Assembly (NCBI GenBank): GCA_963817035.1
Contig: CAWFMM010000003.1
Span: forward strand, 682,001-746,000
Reading direction: 5' to 3'
From: AC-49 sp963817035
GTDB taxonomy: Bacteria > Actinomycetota > Thermoleophilia > Solirubrobacterales > Solirubrobacteraceae
DNA: 64,000 bases
The position numbers and the translations under genes were made by a program. Below, piece by piece: positions 26,407-35,784 of the stretch. Under the pieces are notes generated by a model. It had not been told where the DNA came from. It did no database searches and saw nothing but the letters and a program-made list of their open reading frames with translations. Every line of letters begins with the position of its first letter. Position 1 is the first letter of the stretch.

Positions 26407-27549
26407 ATGACCGATCGTCCGCTGCCCGACGCCAAGGTCGCCATCGAGTGGCTTGAGACAATGGTGCTGATCCGCCGCTTCGAGGAGCGGGCGGGCGAGA
26501 TGTATGCGAAGGCCAAGGTCGGCGGCTTCCTGCACCTGGCGATCGGTGAGGAGGCGACGATCGTCGGATCGGTGCGCGCGATGCGCGACAGCGACTACCT
26601 GATCTCGACCTACCGCTCCCACGGACACGCGCTTGTGCGCGGAACCGACCCCAGGAACGTGATGGCCGAGCTGTTCGGCCGCGCTGACGGCGTCTGCAAG
26701 GGCCGCGGCGGCTCGATGCACATGTTCGACCTCGAGCGGCGCTTCATGGGCGGCTACGGAATCGTCGGCGGGAACCTGCCGATCGCCGCCGGCTTTGCGC
26801 TGGCCAGCGACTACCTCGGCACGTCCGACGCGACGCTGTGCCAGTTCGGTGACGGCGCGTCGAACCAGGGTACGTTCGGCGAGACGCTGAACCTGGCGGC
26901 ACTGTGGCGCCTGCCGATCGTCTTCATGGTCACCAACAACCAGTTCGGCATGGGCACGTCGCTCGAACGGCATTCCGCGGTCACCGATCTTCACAGACGC
27001 GGTGAGGGGCTCGGCGTTCCCGGCATGCGCTGCGACGGGATGGACGCGATGGACACCTACGAGGTGACCTCCGAAGCGCTGCGGATCGCGCGCGAGGAGC
27101 GCCGCCCGATCCTCGTCGAGGCGATCACCTACCGCTTCCGTGGGCACTCGATGGCCGATCCCGAGGAGTACCGCACCAAGGAGCAGGTCGAGCACTGGCG
27201 CCAGCGCGATCCGTTGATGACGTTCGGCGACCGGCTCGTTGCCGAGGGCGTCATCGACCAGGCCAGGCGCGACCAGATCGACGCCGCCGCGATCGCCCGT
27301 GTCGATGCCGCGGTCGCCTTCGCCGACGCGTCGCCCCACCCGCCGCCCGAGTCGCTCTACGACGACATCTATGTGCTCGGCGGCCAGGTCCGCGGCTGGT
27401 GGTCGCTTGACGAGCGCTCACCCGCGCCCCACCGCGGCGAGGACGAACGCGACCACGACCAGATCCAGTACGGCGGCGACGAAGAGTCGGAGACCGACGA
27501 GATCCCGAAGCAGATGACGGTTGGCCTCCAGCACCGCGAGGAGACCTGA
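26407..27549 (+). CDS. pdhA: 2-oxoacid (pyruvate) dehydrogenase E1 alpha subunit
   Basis: 380 residues. With PdhB it decarboxylates the 2-oxoacid on thiamine diphosphate. Seen: MVLIRRFEERAGEMYAKAKV, FLHLAIGEEA, the TPP motif from GDGASNQG to TNN (GDGASNQGTFGETLNLAALW), and the phospho-loop region ITYRFRGHSMADPEEYRTK. The last 50 residues form a highly acidic, probably disordered tail (GEDERDHDQIQYGGDEESET) not usual for E1 alpha. Branched-chain or acetoin dehydrogenases have similar subunits, so pyruvate is the likely but unproven substrate. Confidence 0.92.
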   Translation: MTDRPLPDAKVAIEWLETMVLIRRFEERAGEMYAKAKVGGFLHLAIGEEATIVGSVRAMRDSDYLISTYRSHGHALVRGTDPRNVMAELFGRADGVCKGRGGSMHMFDLERRFMGGYGIVGGNLPIAAGFALASDYLGTSDATLCQFGDGASNQGTFGETLNLAALWRLPIVFMVTNNQFGMGTSLERHSAVTDLHRRGEGLGVPGMRCDGMDAMDTYEVTSEALRIAREERRPILVEAITYRFRGHSMADPEEYRTKEQVEHWRQRDPLMTFGDRLVAEGVIDQARRDQIDAAAIARVDAAVAFADASPHPPPESLYDDIYVLGGQVRGWWSLDERSPAPHRGEDERDHDQIQYGGDEESETDEIPKQMTVGLQHREET

Positions 27550-27550
27550 G

Positions 27551-28561
27551 GTGGCCGCCGAGGCGCAGCCCGCGACGCGTTCGATCCGCTATCGCGACGC
27601 GCTGAACGAGGCGTTGCGCGAGGAGCTCGCGCGCGACGATCGGGTGATCCTGATGGGCGAGGACATCGGCGTGTTCAACGGCGCGTTCAAGGTCACGGCC
27701 GGGCTGCTCGAGGAGTTCGGCGAGCGCCGCGTGCGCGACACCCCGATCTCCGAGAACACGATCGTCGGCATGGGCGTCGGCGCGGCGATGACCGGCCTGC
27801 GCCCGGTCGTCGAGCTGATGACGATCAACTTCTCGTTGCTCGCGATGGACCAGATCGTCAACCACGCGGCGCACATCCACTACATGTTCGGCGGCCAGGT
27901 CAAGGTGCCGCTCGTCGTGCGGATGCCCCAGGGGGCCGGCCACCAGCTCGGCCCGACGCACTCGCACTCGTGGGAGGCGTTCTTCCTCCACGTGCCCGGC
28001 CTGCTCGTCGCCGTGCCGAGCACCGCGGCCGATGCCAAGGGCCTGCTGAAGGCCGCAATCCGCGACGACAACCCAGTCGTCTTCATCGAGCACGAGTACC
28101 TCTACGGCCAGCGCGGCGAGGTGTCCGACGACCCGGACCTGCTCGTCGACTTCGGCCACGCGGCCATCCGTCGCGAGGGCACCGATGTGACGCTGATCGG
28201 CATCTCGCGGATGGCTGTCACCGCGACCCGCGCCGCGCAGACCCTCGCCGACGACCACTCCATCAGCGCTGAGGTCATCGACCCGCGCACGCTGCGGCCG
28301 CTCGATCTCGACACGATCCTCGCCTCGGTGCGCAAGACCAACCGGGCGATCATCGTCGAGGAGGGCTGGCCGCACGGAGGCGTCGGAGCCAACCTCGCGG
28401 CGCTGATCTCCGAGCAGGCATTTGACGATCTCGACGCCCCGGTCGGGCGTGTCACGGGGGCCGACGTCCCCATGCCGTATTCCAAACCATTGGAGGAGAT
28501 CGCCTACCCGCACGAAAAACAGATCGTTGACGCGGTACTGGCGACGTTCGGGGACCGATGA
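27551..28561 (+). CDS. pdhB: 2-oxoacid (pyruvate) dehydrogenase E1 beta subunit
   Basis: 336 residues. Partner of PdhA. Seen: YRDALNEALREELARDDRVI, MGEDIGVFNGAFKVTAGL, RVRDTPISENTIVGMGVGAA, PLVVRMPQGAGHQLGPTHSH, VAVPSTAADAKGLLKAAIRD and VEEGWPHGGVGANLAALISE. GTG at 27551 is 1 nt after the pdhA stop; the frame is open a little upstream inside pdhA. Its stop overlaps by 4 nt with the ATG of a c-di-GMP enzyme, an unusual neighbour within a dehydrogenase operon. Confidence 0.94.
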   Translation: MAAEAQPATRSIRYRDALNEALREELARDDRVILMGEDIGVFNGAFKVTAGLLEEFGERRVRDTPISENTIVGMGVGAAMTGLRPVVELMTINFSLLAMDQIVNHAAHIHYMFGGQVKVPLVVRMPQGAGHQLGPTHSHSWEAFFLHVPGLLVAVPSTAADAKGLLKAAIRDDNPVVFIEHEYLYGQRGEVSDDPDLLVDFGHAAIRREGTDVTLIGISRMAVTATRAAQTLADDHSISAEVIDPRTLRPLDLDTILASVRKTNRAIIVEEGWPHGGVGANLAALISEQAFDDLDAPVGRVTGADVPMPYSKPLEEIAYPHEKQIVDAVLATFGDR

Positions 28562-31005
28562 CCACTGATCCGCAGCGGTTCCGAAGCGCATTCGACGGCG
28601 CCGCCGTGGGGTTGGCGATCGTTTCGCTCGACGGGCGCTTCGAGCACGTCAACGCGGCCTTCTGCGAGATGACCGGCTATGAGCCCGCGCAGCTCGTCGG
28701 GTTGGCGCTCCACGAGATCCTCCACCCCGATCACGTCGCGGGCGAGGCTGACGCGATGGTGCGCATGGCGGCCGGCGAGCTCGCCTCCTACCGGACCGAG
28801 CACCGCTACACGCGCGCCGACGGTGGCGAGCAGTGGACCGCGCTGTCGATGTCGTTCTTCGGCCACGATTCCCACCCGTTCTTCATCGTCCAGATGACCG
28901 ACATCTCCGAGCACCGGGCAGCCCAGGAGTCGGCACAGACCTCTCACGAACGGTTCCGCTCGCTGACCGCCGCATCGCCGAGCGGCGTGTTCTCGTGCGA
29001 CAGCCGCGGCAATCTCGACTACTGCAACGAGCGCATGCTCGCGGTCACCGGCCGCCCGCTCGTCGACCTGCTCAACCGCGGCTGGTGGTCGATCATCGAC
29101 GAGCTCGACGCCGAGCGCGTCCGATTCGAGATACGTGCGGCGATCCGCGAGGACCGCCCGCTCGAGACCGAGTTCCGCATCCGCACGCCCGACAACCGAC
29201 AGCGCTGGGTCTGGATGCGCTCGGCCGTGGTGCCGAGCCGCGAGGGTGCGCCCCCGACCTACGTCAACACGATCGACGACATCACCGAAGAGGTCGACGC
29301 CCAGCGCGCGCTGGCCACGCGCGAGGCCGAGTTCCGGATGCTCGCCGAGAACTCGTCGGACTTCCTCTCGCGCCACGCGCCCGACGGGTCCTACCTCTAC
29401 GCCTCGCCGGCCTGCTTTGCCCTGAGCGGCTTCACGCCCCAGGAGCTGCTCGGGACCTCGCTCCATGACCTCGCTCACGACGAGGATCGCCTGGCCATCA
29501 CCGAGGTGCAGGCGCGGACAATCGAGTCGCGTTCGCCGGCCACCGTGATCTACCGCGGGCGGCGCAAGGACGACGCGGTGCGTTGGTTCGAGTCGACGGT
29601 CACTGCGGTCGGTGATGCGGCCGGCGACGTGGTCGAGATCGTCGTCGTCACACGTGACATCACCGACCGCAAGGCGGCCGAGCAGGAGCTGTCGCACGCC
29701 GCCCTGCACGACTCGCTGACCGGTCTCCCGAACCGGATGCTGTTCCTCGACCGTCTCGGCCTCGCGCTGCGGCGCTCACGCCGGCGCACCGGTGCGCTGG
29801 CCGTCCTGTTCCTCGACGTCGATCGCTTCAAGGTCATCAACGATTCGCTCGGCCACGACGCCGGCGACCGGCTGCTGATCGACATCGCGGTGCGCGTCGC
29901 TGCGGCGCTGCGCCCGGCCGACACCGTCGCGCGTTTCGGTGGCGACGAGTTCACCGTGCTGCTCGACGACCTCGAGGACGAGAACGAGGCGACGACGATC
30001 GCCCAGCGCCTGGTCGACGTGTTCGCCGAGCCGTTCGAGCTCGACGACGGCGAGGCGTTCCTGCAGACGAGCATCGGAATCGCGATCGCGCGAATCGGCA
30101 CCGAGACGCCCGAGGAGCTGATCCGCGACGCCGACGCCGCGATGTACCGGGCCAAGGATCATGGCAAGGGCCGCTTCGAGATCTTCGACGACCAGATGCG
30201 CGCCGACGTGGTCGCGCGCCTGCATACCGAGAGCGCGCTGCGCCGGGCGCTCGAGCGCGGGGAGCTGCGGCTGCACTACCAGCCGACGATCGACGTCATC
30301 GAACAGCGCGTCGTCGGCTTCGAGGCGCTCGTGCGCTGGCAGCACCCGACCCGCGGCCTGCTCGCACCGTCGGAGTTCATCCCGCTCGCCGAGGAGACCG
30401 GGCTGATCGTCGGCATCGGCGACTGGGTCCTGCGCCAGGCGTGCGTCGACGCGGCGCAGTGGCGGCTGACGCCGGCCGGCGAACCGCCGCTGACCCTGTC
30501 CGTGAACCTGTCCGTGCGCCAGTTCGCGCAGCCCGACCTCGTCGCGTCGATCAGCCAGGTGCTGGCCGAGACCGGGACCGACCCGACCAGCGTCTGCCTG
30601 GAGATCACCGAGAGCGCGATGATGGAGAGCGGCACCGACGGCGCGGCGATGCTCCTGCGCCTCAAGGCGCTTGGCGTGCGCCTGGCGATCGACGACTTCG
30701 GGACCGGCTACTCGTCGCTGGCCCATCTGCGCCGCTTCCCGATCGACGTGCTCAAGATCGACCGCACGTTCGTCGACGCGCTCGGGCGCACGCCCCAGGA
30801 CGCCTCGATCGCCGCGGCGATCATCTCGCTCGCCCACGCTCTCGGGCTCCAGACGATCGCCGAAGGCATCGAGACCGGCGACCAGCTCGACCTGCTCGCC
30901 GCGCTGGGCTGCGACGTCGCCCAAGGCTTCCTGTTCGCACGGCCGCGACCGGTGCTCGAAGCCGCCGAGCTGGTCGGCCGGCGGTTGTCGGTCCGGCCGG
31001 GGTAG
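28558..31005 (+). CDS. PAS-PAS-PAS-GGDEF-EAL c-di-GMP cyclase/phosphodiesterase
   Basis: 815 residues, no membrane segment. Three PAS domains (about 5-120, 130-250, 260-375), a GGDEF domain (about 380-545) and an EAL domain (about 555-805). The cyclase motif FGGDEFTVLL near residue 461 is intact and RPAD five residues before it is a product-inhibition I-site. The EAL domain keeps FEALVRWQHP, DDFGTGYSSLAHLRRFPIDV and EGIETGDQL, so both activities may work. ATGA overlap with pdhB shows it is translated with the E1 genes, and pdhC follows after 91 nt. Likely senses redox, light or a ligand through PAS. Confidence 0.95.
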   Translation: MTTDPQRFRSAFDGAAVGLAIVSLDGRFEHVNAAFCEMTGYEPAQLVGLALHEILHPDHVAGEADAMVRMAAGELASYRTEHRYTRADGGEQWTALSMSFFGHDSHPFFIVQMTDISEHRAAQESAQTSHERFRSLTAASPSGVFSCDSRGNLDYCNERMLAVTGRPLVDLLNRGWWSIIDELDAERVRFEIRAAIREDRPLETEFRIRTPDNRQRWVWMRSAVVPSREGAPPTYVNTIDDITEEVDAQRALATREAEFRMLAENSSDFLSRHAPDGSYLYASPACFALSGFTPQELLGTSLHDLAHDEDRLAITEVQARTIESRSPATVIYRGRRKDDAVRWFESTVTAVGDAAGDVVEIVVVTRDITDRKAAEQELSHAALHDSLTGLPNRMLFLDRLGLALRRSRRRTGALAVLFLDVDRFKVINDSLGHDAGDRLLIDIAVRVAAALRPADTVARFGGDEFTVLLDDLEDENEATTIAQRLVDVFAEPFELDDGEAFLQTSIGIAIARIGTETPEELIRDADAAMYRAKDHGKGRFEIFDDQMRADVVARLHTESALRRALERGELRLHYQPTIDVIEQRVVGFEALVRWQHPTRGLLAPSEFIPLAEETGLIVGIGDWVLRQACVDAAQWRLTPAGEPPLTLSVNLSVRQFAQPDLVASISQVLAETGTDPTSVCLEITESAMMESGTDGAAMLLRLKALGVRLAIDDFGTGYSSLAHLRRFPIDVLKIDRTFVDALGRTPQDASIAAAIISLAHALGLQTIAEGIETGDQLDLLAALGCDVAQGFLFARPRPVLEAAELVGRRLSVRPG

Positions 31006-31083
31006 GCGGCGAGTTCGGGACAGCCTCCAGCGGGGGAGAAGACGAGCCCACCCGCCCAACCATCGCCGAGCCTCGTCAATGGC

Positions 31084-31089
31084 TAGGCT
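31084..31089 (+). promoter_or_regulatory. TAGGCT -10 box, leaderless pdhC start
   Basis: TAGGCT followed by 7 nt and GTG at 31097, the same arrangement as for lpd. It supports GTG 31097 over the in-frame ATG at 31079 and suggests pdhC can be expressed separately from the cyclase gene before it. Confidence 0.55.
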
Positions 31090-31096
31090 GAAGGGC

Positions 31097-32356
31097 GTGC
31101 CCGAAGTCGTCATGCCCCGACTGTCCGACTCCATGGAGGAAGGGACGATCCTGAAATGGCTGAAGGACGAGGGCGCGGAGGTTGCCCGCGGCGACGAGCT
31201 GGTCGAGATCGAGACCGACAAGGCGACGATGACCTACGAGGCTGACGCCACCGGAGCGCTCCACATCGTCGCCGCCGAAGGCGACACGCTGCCGATCGGA
31301 ACACTGATCGCGACAATCGGCGATGTGGCGGCGCCGAGCGCGCCGGACGCGTCGGGCAACGGGGACGGCGCGGCGGCGCCCGCGCCGGTTGCCGCGCCCG
31401 CGCCGGTCGCCGCACCCACCGCACGGCAACCGGCGACTCCGGCCGCGCCCGGCCAGCGAACGAAGGCCTCGCCGCTCGCCCGCCGTGTCGCCGTCGATCG
31501 CGGCGTCGACCTGGCGGCGCTCGCCGGCACCGGACCCGGTGGGCGGATCGTCAAGGCCGATGTCGAGGCGGCCGCCGTGAGCCCACCGGCCGCGGCGCCC
31601 GCACCGGCGCAGGTGGACGCGCCCACCCCTGTGGCGCCCGCCCCGGCGGCGACCGGCGGCGCCAAGGGCGCGGTCACGATCGTCGAACTGACGCGCACCC
31701 AACAACTCGTCGCCCGGCGAATGGCCGAGTCGCGCGCGACCGTGCCGGACTTCACGCTCACCGTCACGATCGACATGGAGTCCTGCGTCGCGATGCGCGA
31801 GCAGCTCAAGGCGACGGCCCACGAAGGCAGCCCGGTTCCCTCGTACAACGACATGGTCGTCAAGGCGTGCGCACTGGCGCTCGGCGAGCAGCCGCGGGCC
31901 AACGGCTCATACCGCGACGGACATTTCGAGCTCTACGAGCGCGTCAACGTCGGCGTCGCGGTCGCGGCGCAGGACAGCCTCGTCGTGCCGACGGTCTTCG
32001 ATGCCGACCGCAGGTCGCTCGGCGAGATCGCCCGTGACAGCCGCGCGTTGGCCGAGAAGGTCCGCGCGGGCACGATCACCCCGCCCGAGCTCAGCGGCGC
32101 GACGTTCACGGTCTCCAACCTCGGCATGTTCGGGACGACGCGCTTCACCGCGGTCATCAACCCGCCGCAGGCCGCGATCCTCGCCGTCGGCGCGCTCGAG
32201 CCGCGCGCCGTCGTCCATGACGGGCAGGTCGTTGCGCGCCACACGATGGACGCCACGCTGTCGTGCGATCACCGCATCCTCTACGGCGCCGATGCCGCGC
32301 AATTTGCGGCCCGCGTGCGAACGCTTCTCGAACACCCGTTCTCGCTGGCGCTGTAG
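31097..32356 (+). CDS. pdhC: Dihydrolipoamide acyltransferase (E2)
   Basis: 419 residues. Lipoyl domain at 1-80 with the lipoylated lysine in EIETDKATMTYEA; Ala/Pro linker; peripheral subunit-binding domain (KASPLARRVAVDRGVDLAAL, GTGPGGRIVKADVEAA); second linker; catalytic domain from about 200 with LVARRMAESRATVPDFTLTV, SNLGMFGTTRFTAVINPPQA and a C-terminal active-site loop LSCDHRILYGADAAQFAARV (DHR with H). Forms the core of the complex with PdhA, PdhB and Lpd. Start chosen as above. One lipoyl domain only. Confidence 0.95.
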   Translation: MPEVVMPRLSDSMEEGTILKWLKDEGAEVARGDELVEIETDKATMTYEADATGALHIVAAEGDTLPIGTLIATIGDVAAPSAPDASGNGDGAAAPAPVAAPAPVAAPTARQPATPAAPGQRTKASPLARRVAVDRGVDLAALAGTGPGGRIVKADVEAAAVSPPAAAPAPAQVDAPTPVAPAPAATGGAKGAVTIVELTRTQQLVARRMAESRATVPDFTLTVTIDMESCVAMREQLKATAHEGSPVPSYNDMVVKACALALGEQPRANGSYRDGHFELYERVNVGVAVAAQDSLVVPTVFDADRRSLGEIARDSRALAEKVRAGTITPPELSGATFTVSNLGMFGTTRFTAVINPPQAAILAVGALEPRAVVHDGQVVARHTMDATLSCDHRILYGADAAQFAARVRTLLEHPFSLAL

Positions 32357-32396
32357 TCACTCAAGTTTTCTGTCGGGGCTGCCGAAACCATGCGCG

Positions 32397-34436
32397 ATGA
32401 CCAGGAGCAGTACCCGCCGCCTGCTGCTGATCGGGGAAGAAAGCAACGACCTGGAGATACTGCGTCAGGCAGCCCTGGATTTCGTACCCGAGACCGCAGT
32501 GACTCATGTTGAAACCATCGAGGCGGCTGCGCGCGCCCTTGATGAGGAGACGTTCGTGTGCGTCATGGCCGTCGCGCCGGTGCTCGACGAACTGCTGCGC
32601 CATCCCCAGGGCGCTCCGGTCGTCTGCCTGACCGATCGCTCGCCGACCTCCGTCGAGCTCATGCGCCGCAGCATCCGCGACGCCCTCGCGCTCGACACGG
32701 CGCGGCACGACCGCGAGGAGAGCACCAAGGTCCGCCGGGCCGAGCGCCCGGAACGCGCGAGCCGCGCCCAGCTCCAGGCGGTGTTCGATCACTCTCCGTC
32801 GGCGATGTGGGTCAAGGACACCGAATCCAACTATGTCTTCGTCAACCGCCACTTCGGCGAGCTGTTCGACCGCGATCCCGACACGGTCCCGGGCCTGACA
32901 GACGCCGACCTCATGCGCGCCGACTACGCCGCCGGCGTTCGCCGGCGCGACCTCCGCGTGCTGGTCGGCGGCGAGCCCGGGGAGTTCGAGGACGACGTCC
33001 GCACGCCGACCGGCGCGCGTCGCTACGCGTCGATCCTGTTCCCGATCTTCGACCCCGACGGCGACGCGACCGGCCTCTGCGGCATGGCCTTCGACGTCAC
33101 CGAGCGCCGCGAGGACGACGAGCGTTTCCGCCGCTCGTTCGACGAGGCCCCGGTCGCTATGACGATGGCGCGGCCCGACGGTACGTGGCTGCGCGCCAAT
33201 CAGGCGATGGCCGACCTACTCGGCTACGAGCTCCCCGAGCTCCAGGATCGGCCGTTCAGCGACTTCACGCACCCCGAGGATCACGAGGAGGACGTCCGCC
33301 GCGGCAAGGAGCTGGCCCACCACGGCGGCATCGTGGTCCGCGAGAAGCGCCTGATCCGCCGCGACGGATCGGTGATCTGGATTCTCAGCCACCTCAACAC
33401 CGCCCGCGACCGCAACGGGCGGCTCATGTGGGCGCTGGCCCACGCCCTCGACATCACGCAGCGCAAGACCGCCGAGCACGAGCTTCAGCGCCAGCAGGTC
33501 GACATGCACACGATCGCCCGGGTCGCCCGCGATGCCGCAACCTCCGACTATCCGGCGCAAGAGGTCTGCGTGGCCGCGGCGCAGATCACCGGTGCGTCGG
33601 CGGCCGGCCTGCTCGAGTTGCGCGGGGCCGATCGCCTCGTGCTCGCCGCCGCGACCCGCGACCGCGCGCCGCTCGGGATCGAGGTCAGGATCACGGATCC
33701 TCCGACCGGCGCGGCGCTGTGCGCGGTCTCGAAGGAGCGGCTGTTCCTCACCGACGCCCGTCATGCGGTTCGCCCGTCGATCGTCGATGACGCGCAGATG
33801 GCCTCGGTCGTCTTCGAGCCGATCCTGCGCGGCTCCGAGGTGCTCGGGGTGATGCTGATCGCCTGGGAGACGCCACGCGACGCCCTGACGCCGCGAGAGA
33901 GCTCGGTCATCAAGCTGCTGGCCGCGGAGATGGGAACGATCCTCGAGCGCGCGCGCCTGACCGCTCAGTTGCGCGAGCTCGCCCGCACCGATCCGTTGAC
34001 CGGACTCGCCAACCGCCGCGTCTGGGACGAGCGGATCGCCGTCGAGCTCAGTCACGCCAAGCGGGCCGGGTCGCACTTGTGTCTGGCGCTCCTGGACCTC
34101 GATCACTTCAAGCCCTACAACGACACTCACGGCCACCAGGCCGGCGATCGCCTGCTCAGCGGCGCGACCGCCGCCTGGGCCAACGAGCTGCGGACCAACG
34201 ACCTGCTTGCCCGTGTCGGCGGCGACGAATTCGCCTTGCTGCTGCCCGACTGCGATCTGCGCGGCGGCCAGGCGCTCGTCGAACGCCTGCGTCTCGCGAC
34301 TCCCAGCGGCGTCGGCTGCTCGGTCGGGATCGTGCAGTGGGACGGCGACGAGCGCCCCGAGACCGCGGTTGCGCGGGCCGACGCGGCGCTCTACGCGGCC
34401 AAGGAGGCGGGCCGCGCGCGCAGCGTCGCCGGCTGA
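32397..34436 (+). CDS. PAS-PAS-GAF-GGDEF diguanylate cyclase
   Basis: 679 residues, cytoplasmic. An N-terminal segment (RRLLLIGEESNDLEILRQAA) resembles a degenerate receiver, followed by two PAS domains (about 125-245 and 245-365), a GAF domain (about 370-515) and a C-terminal GGDEF domain (about 520-679). RVGGDEFALLLPD near residue 608 is the intact catalytic motif and RTND five residues before it is an I-site. No EAL domain. Second c-di-GMP enzyme in this metabolic locus, 40 nt after pdhC. ATG at 32397 is the first start past the pdhC stop. Confidence 0.93.
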   Translation: MTRSSTRRLLLIGEESNDLEILRQAALDFVPETAVTHVETIEAAARALDEETFVCVMAVAPVLDELLRHPQGAPVVCLTDRSPTSVELMRRSIRDALALDTARHDREESTKVRRAERPERASRAQLQAVFDHSPSAMWVKDTESNYVFVNRHFGELFDRDPDTVPGLTDADLMRADYAAGVRRRDLRVLVGGEPGEFEDDVRTPTGARRYASILFPIFDPDGDATGLCGMAFDVTERREDDERFRRSFDEAPVAMTMARPDGTWLRANQAMADLLGYELPELQDRPFSDFTHPEDHEEDVRRGKELAHHGGIVVREKRLIRRDGSVIWILSHLNTARDRNGRLMWALAHALDITQRKTAEHELQRQQVDMHTIARVARDAATSDYPAQEVCVAAAQITGASAAGLLELRGADRLVLAAATRDRAPLGIEVRITDPPTGAALCAVSKERLFLTDARHAVRPSIVDDAQMASVVFEPILRGSEVLGVMLIAWETPRDALTPRESSVIKLLAAEMGTILERARLTAQLRELARTDPLTGLANRRVWDERIAVELSHAKRAGSHLCLALLDLDHFKPYNDTHGHQAGDRLLSGATAAWANELRTNDLLARVGGDEFALLLPDCDLRGGQALVERLRLATPSGVGCSVGIVQWDGDERPETAVARADAALYAAKEAGRARSVAG

Positions 34437-34440
34437 CGCC

Positions 34441-35058
34441 TCAGCCGTCGCGACCGTCGCTTCCGAAGAGCACCGAGTTCGGTGTGCGATCCGGGTCCAG
34501 CGCGACCCCGGGCGGTGACTGGTCGGTCTGCACGTAGAGGCACAGCGCGCGGTTGGGATCGTCACCGGGAACGCAGATCCGGTACAGGTGATCGCCCGGC
34601 TTCTCGATGTCGGCCCGCAGCAGGCCGGTCCGGTACGCCGGAGCTTGCGTGTAGACGTAGAGCGCGGCGGCGCTGCGCGCCGCCGCGTCCTCACGCTTGA
34701 GCCGCAGGACGCTCGAGTGATGCGCGACCCCGAGGCCGAGCAGGACCACCGCCGTGGTCAGCAGCGCGACGACGGCGACACGGTCGGTCGCGATCTCCAG
34801 CGGCTCGGTGGACTCCCGTCGGCGTCGGCGCGCGCGGGCGATCAGGGGCGCGACGACGGCGACGACCAGGAGGTTGACGAAGCCGACGAGCAGGAAGCTG
34901 CCGGCCAGCCCGATCGTCTTGCCGGCGATCGGCCGCGCGTGGAGCATCAGCACCTCGAGCACGGTGAGGACGACGAACAGCGGCCACGTCAGCGCCCCGC
35001 GCAAACGCCACCGCAGTCGCCTGCGCCAGTCGCCGGCGGGGACCCCGTCAACGTCCAT
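34441..35058 (-). CDS. Membrane protein of unknown function
   Basis: 205 residues: basic N-terminus (WRRRLRWRLRGALTW), two helices before residue 85 (LFVVLTVLEVLMLHARPIAG region and GSFLLVGFVNLLVVAVVAPL), a third (VAVVALLTTAVVLLGLGVAH), then about 90 outside residues ending with two cysteines (RICVPGDDP, ALCLYVQTD). Looks like a sensor or secretion accessory but no family is recognised. ATG 35058; a GTG two codons upstream is possible. Convergent with the diguanylate cyclase, 4 bp apart. Confidence 0.65.
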   Translation of the reverse strand: MDVDGVPAGDWRRRLRWRLRGALTWPLFVVLTVLEVLMLHARPIAGKTIGLAGSFLLVGFVNLLVVAVVAPLIARARRRRRESTEPLEIATDRVAVVALLTTAVVLLGLGVAHHSSVLRLKREDAAARSAAALYVYTQAPAYRTGLLRADIEKPGDHLYRICVPGDDPNRALCLYVQTDQSPPGVALDPDRTPNSVLFGSDGRDG

Positions 35059-35083
35059 GACCACAGGGTGCCACCATTGACGA

Positions 35084-35773
35084 GTGGCCGAGCTGTGGAT
35101 CGCCGATCTGGGTCAGGTGCCCTACACCGAAGCGCTCGCGCTGCAGCTCGATCTGCGCGAGGCGCGCCAGGCCGGCGCTATCCCCGACGTGCTCGCGCTG
35201 CTCGAGCACCCGGCGGTTTACACGCGAGGGCGCCGGACGCGCGACGGCGAGCTGCCGCTCGGCGACGCGTTCTACGCCGAGCGGGGGATCGAGATCGTCG
35301 ACGTACGCCGCGGCGGCCGCGTCACCTACCACGGCCCCGGCCAGCTCGTCGGCTACACGATCGTCGCGATCGACGACGTCGTCGCGTTCGTGCGGTTGCT
35401 CGAGCAGACGATCGTCGACGCGCTGGCGGTCGCGGGCGTCGAGGCGCACGCGCGGCCGCAGGACGGGCCCGACTACACCGGTGTCTGGGTCGGCGAGGAG
35501 AAGATCGCCTCGATCGGACTGCACGTCAGCCGCGGCGTCGCGACCCATGGCTTGGCGGTCAATGCCGACAACGACCTCGAGCCGTTCGACTGGGTCGTGC
35601 CGTGCGGGCTGCCCGACGTGCGGATGACGTCGCTGGGCAAGCTGACCGGGCGCCCCGACACGCTCCCGGGGCTGCGTGCACAGATCGCCGCCGCGTTCGC
35701 GCGCCGCCACAAGGCCGACGCACAGCATGTGAACGCCGCGGCACTGCACGGCGCGCTGCCCGCCGCCCGGTAG
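35084..35773 (+). CDS. lipB: Octanoyltransferase LipB
   Basis: 229 residues. Transfers octanoyl from acyl carrier protein to lipoyl domains, first step of lipoate assembly. Seen: LLEHPAVYTRGRR, the signature RRGGRVTYHGPGQLVGYTIV, KIASIGLHVSRGVATHGLAV with the catalytic lysine, and FDWVVPCGLPDVRMTSLGK with the acyl-accepting cysteine. GTG start. lipA follows 11 nt after the stop. Its product serves PdhC and probably other E2 proteins. Confidence 0.96.
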   Translation: MAELWIADLGQVPYTEALALQLDLREARQAGAIPDVLALLEHPAVYTRGRRTRDGELPLGDAFYAERGIEIVDVRRGGRVTYHGPGQLVGYTIVAIDDVVAFVRLLEQTIVDALAVAGVEAHARPQDGPDYTGVWVGEEKIASIGLHVSRGVATHGLAVNADNDLEPFDWVVPCGLPDVRMTSLGKLTGRPDTLPGLRAQIAAAFARRHKADAQHVNAAALHGALPAAR

Positions 35774-35784
35774 CCTCTGAGCAC

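Noticed and set aside
34588..35784. Upstream extension of lipA frame by 399 codons
   Set aside because: It is antisense to a membrane gene and out of frame with lipB; the LipA family begins after GTG 35785.
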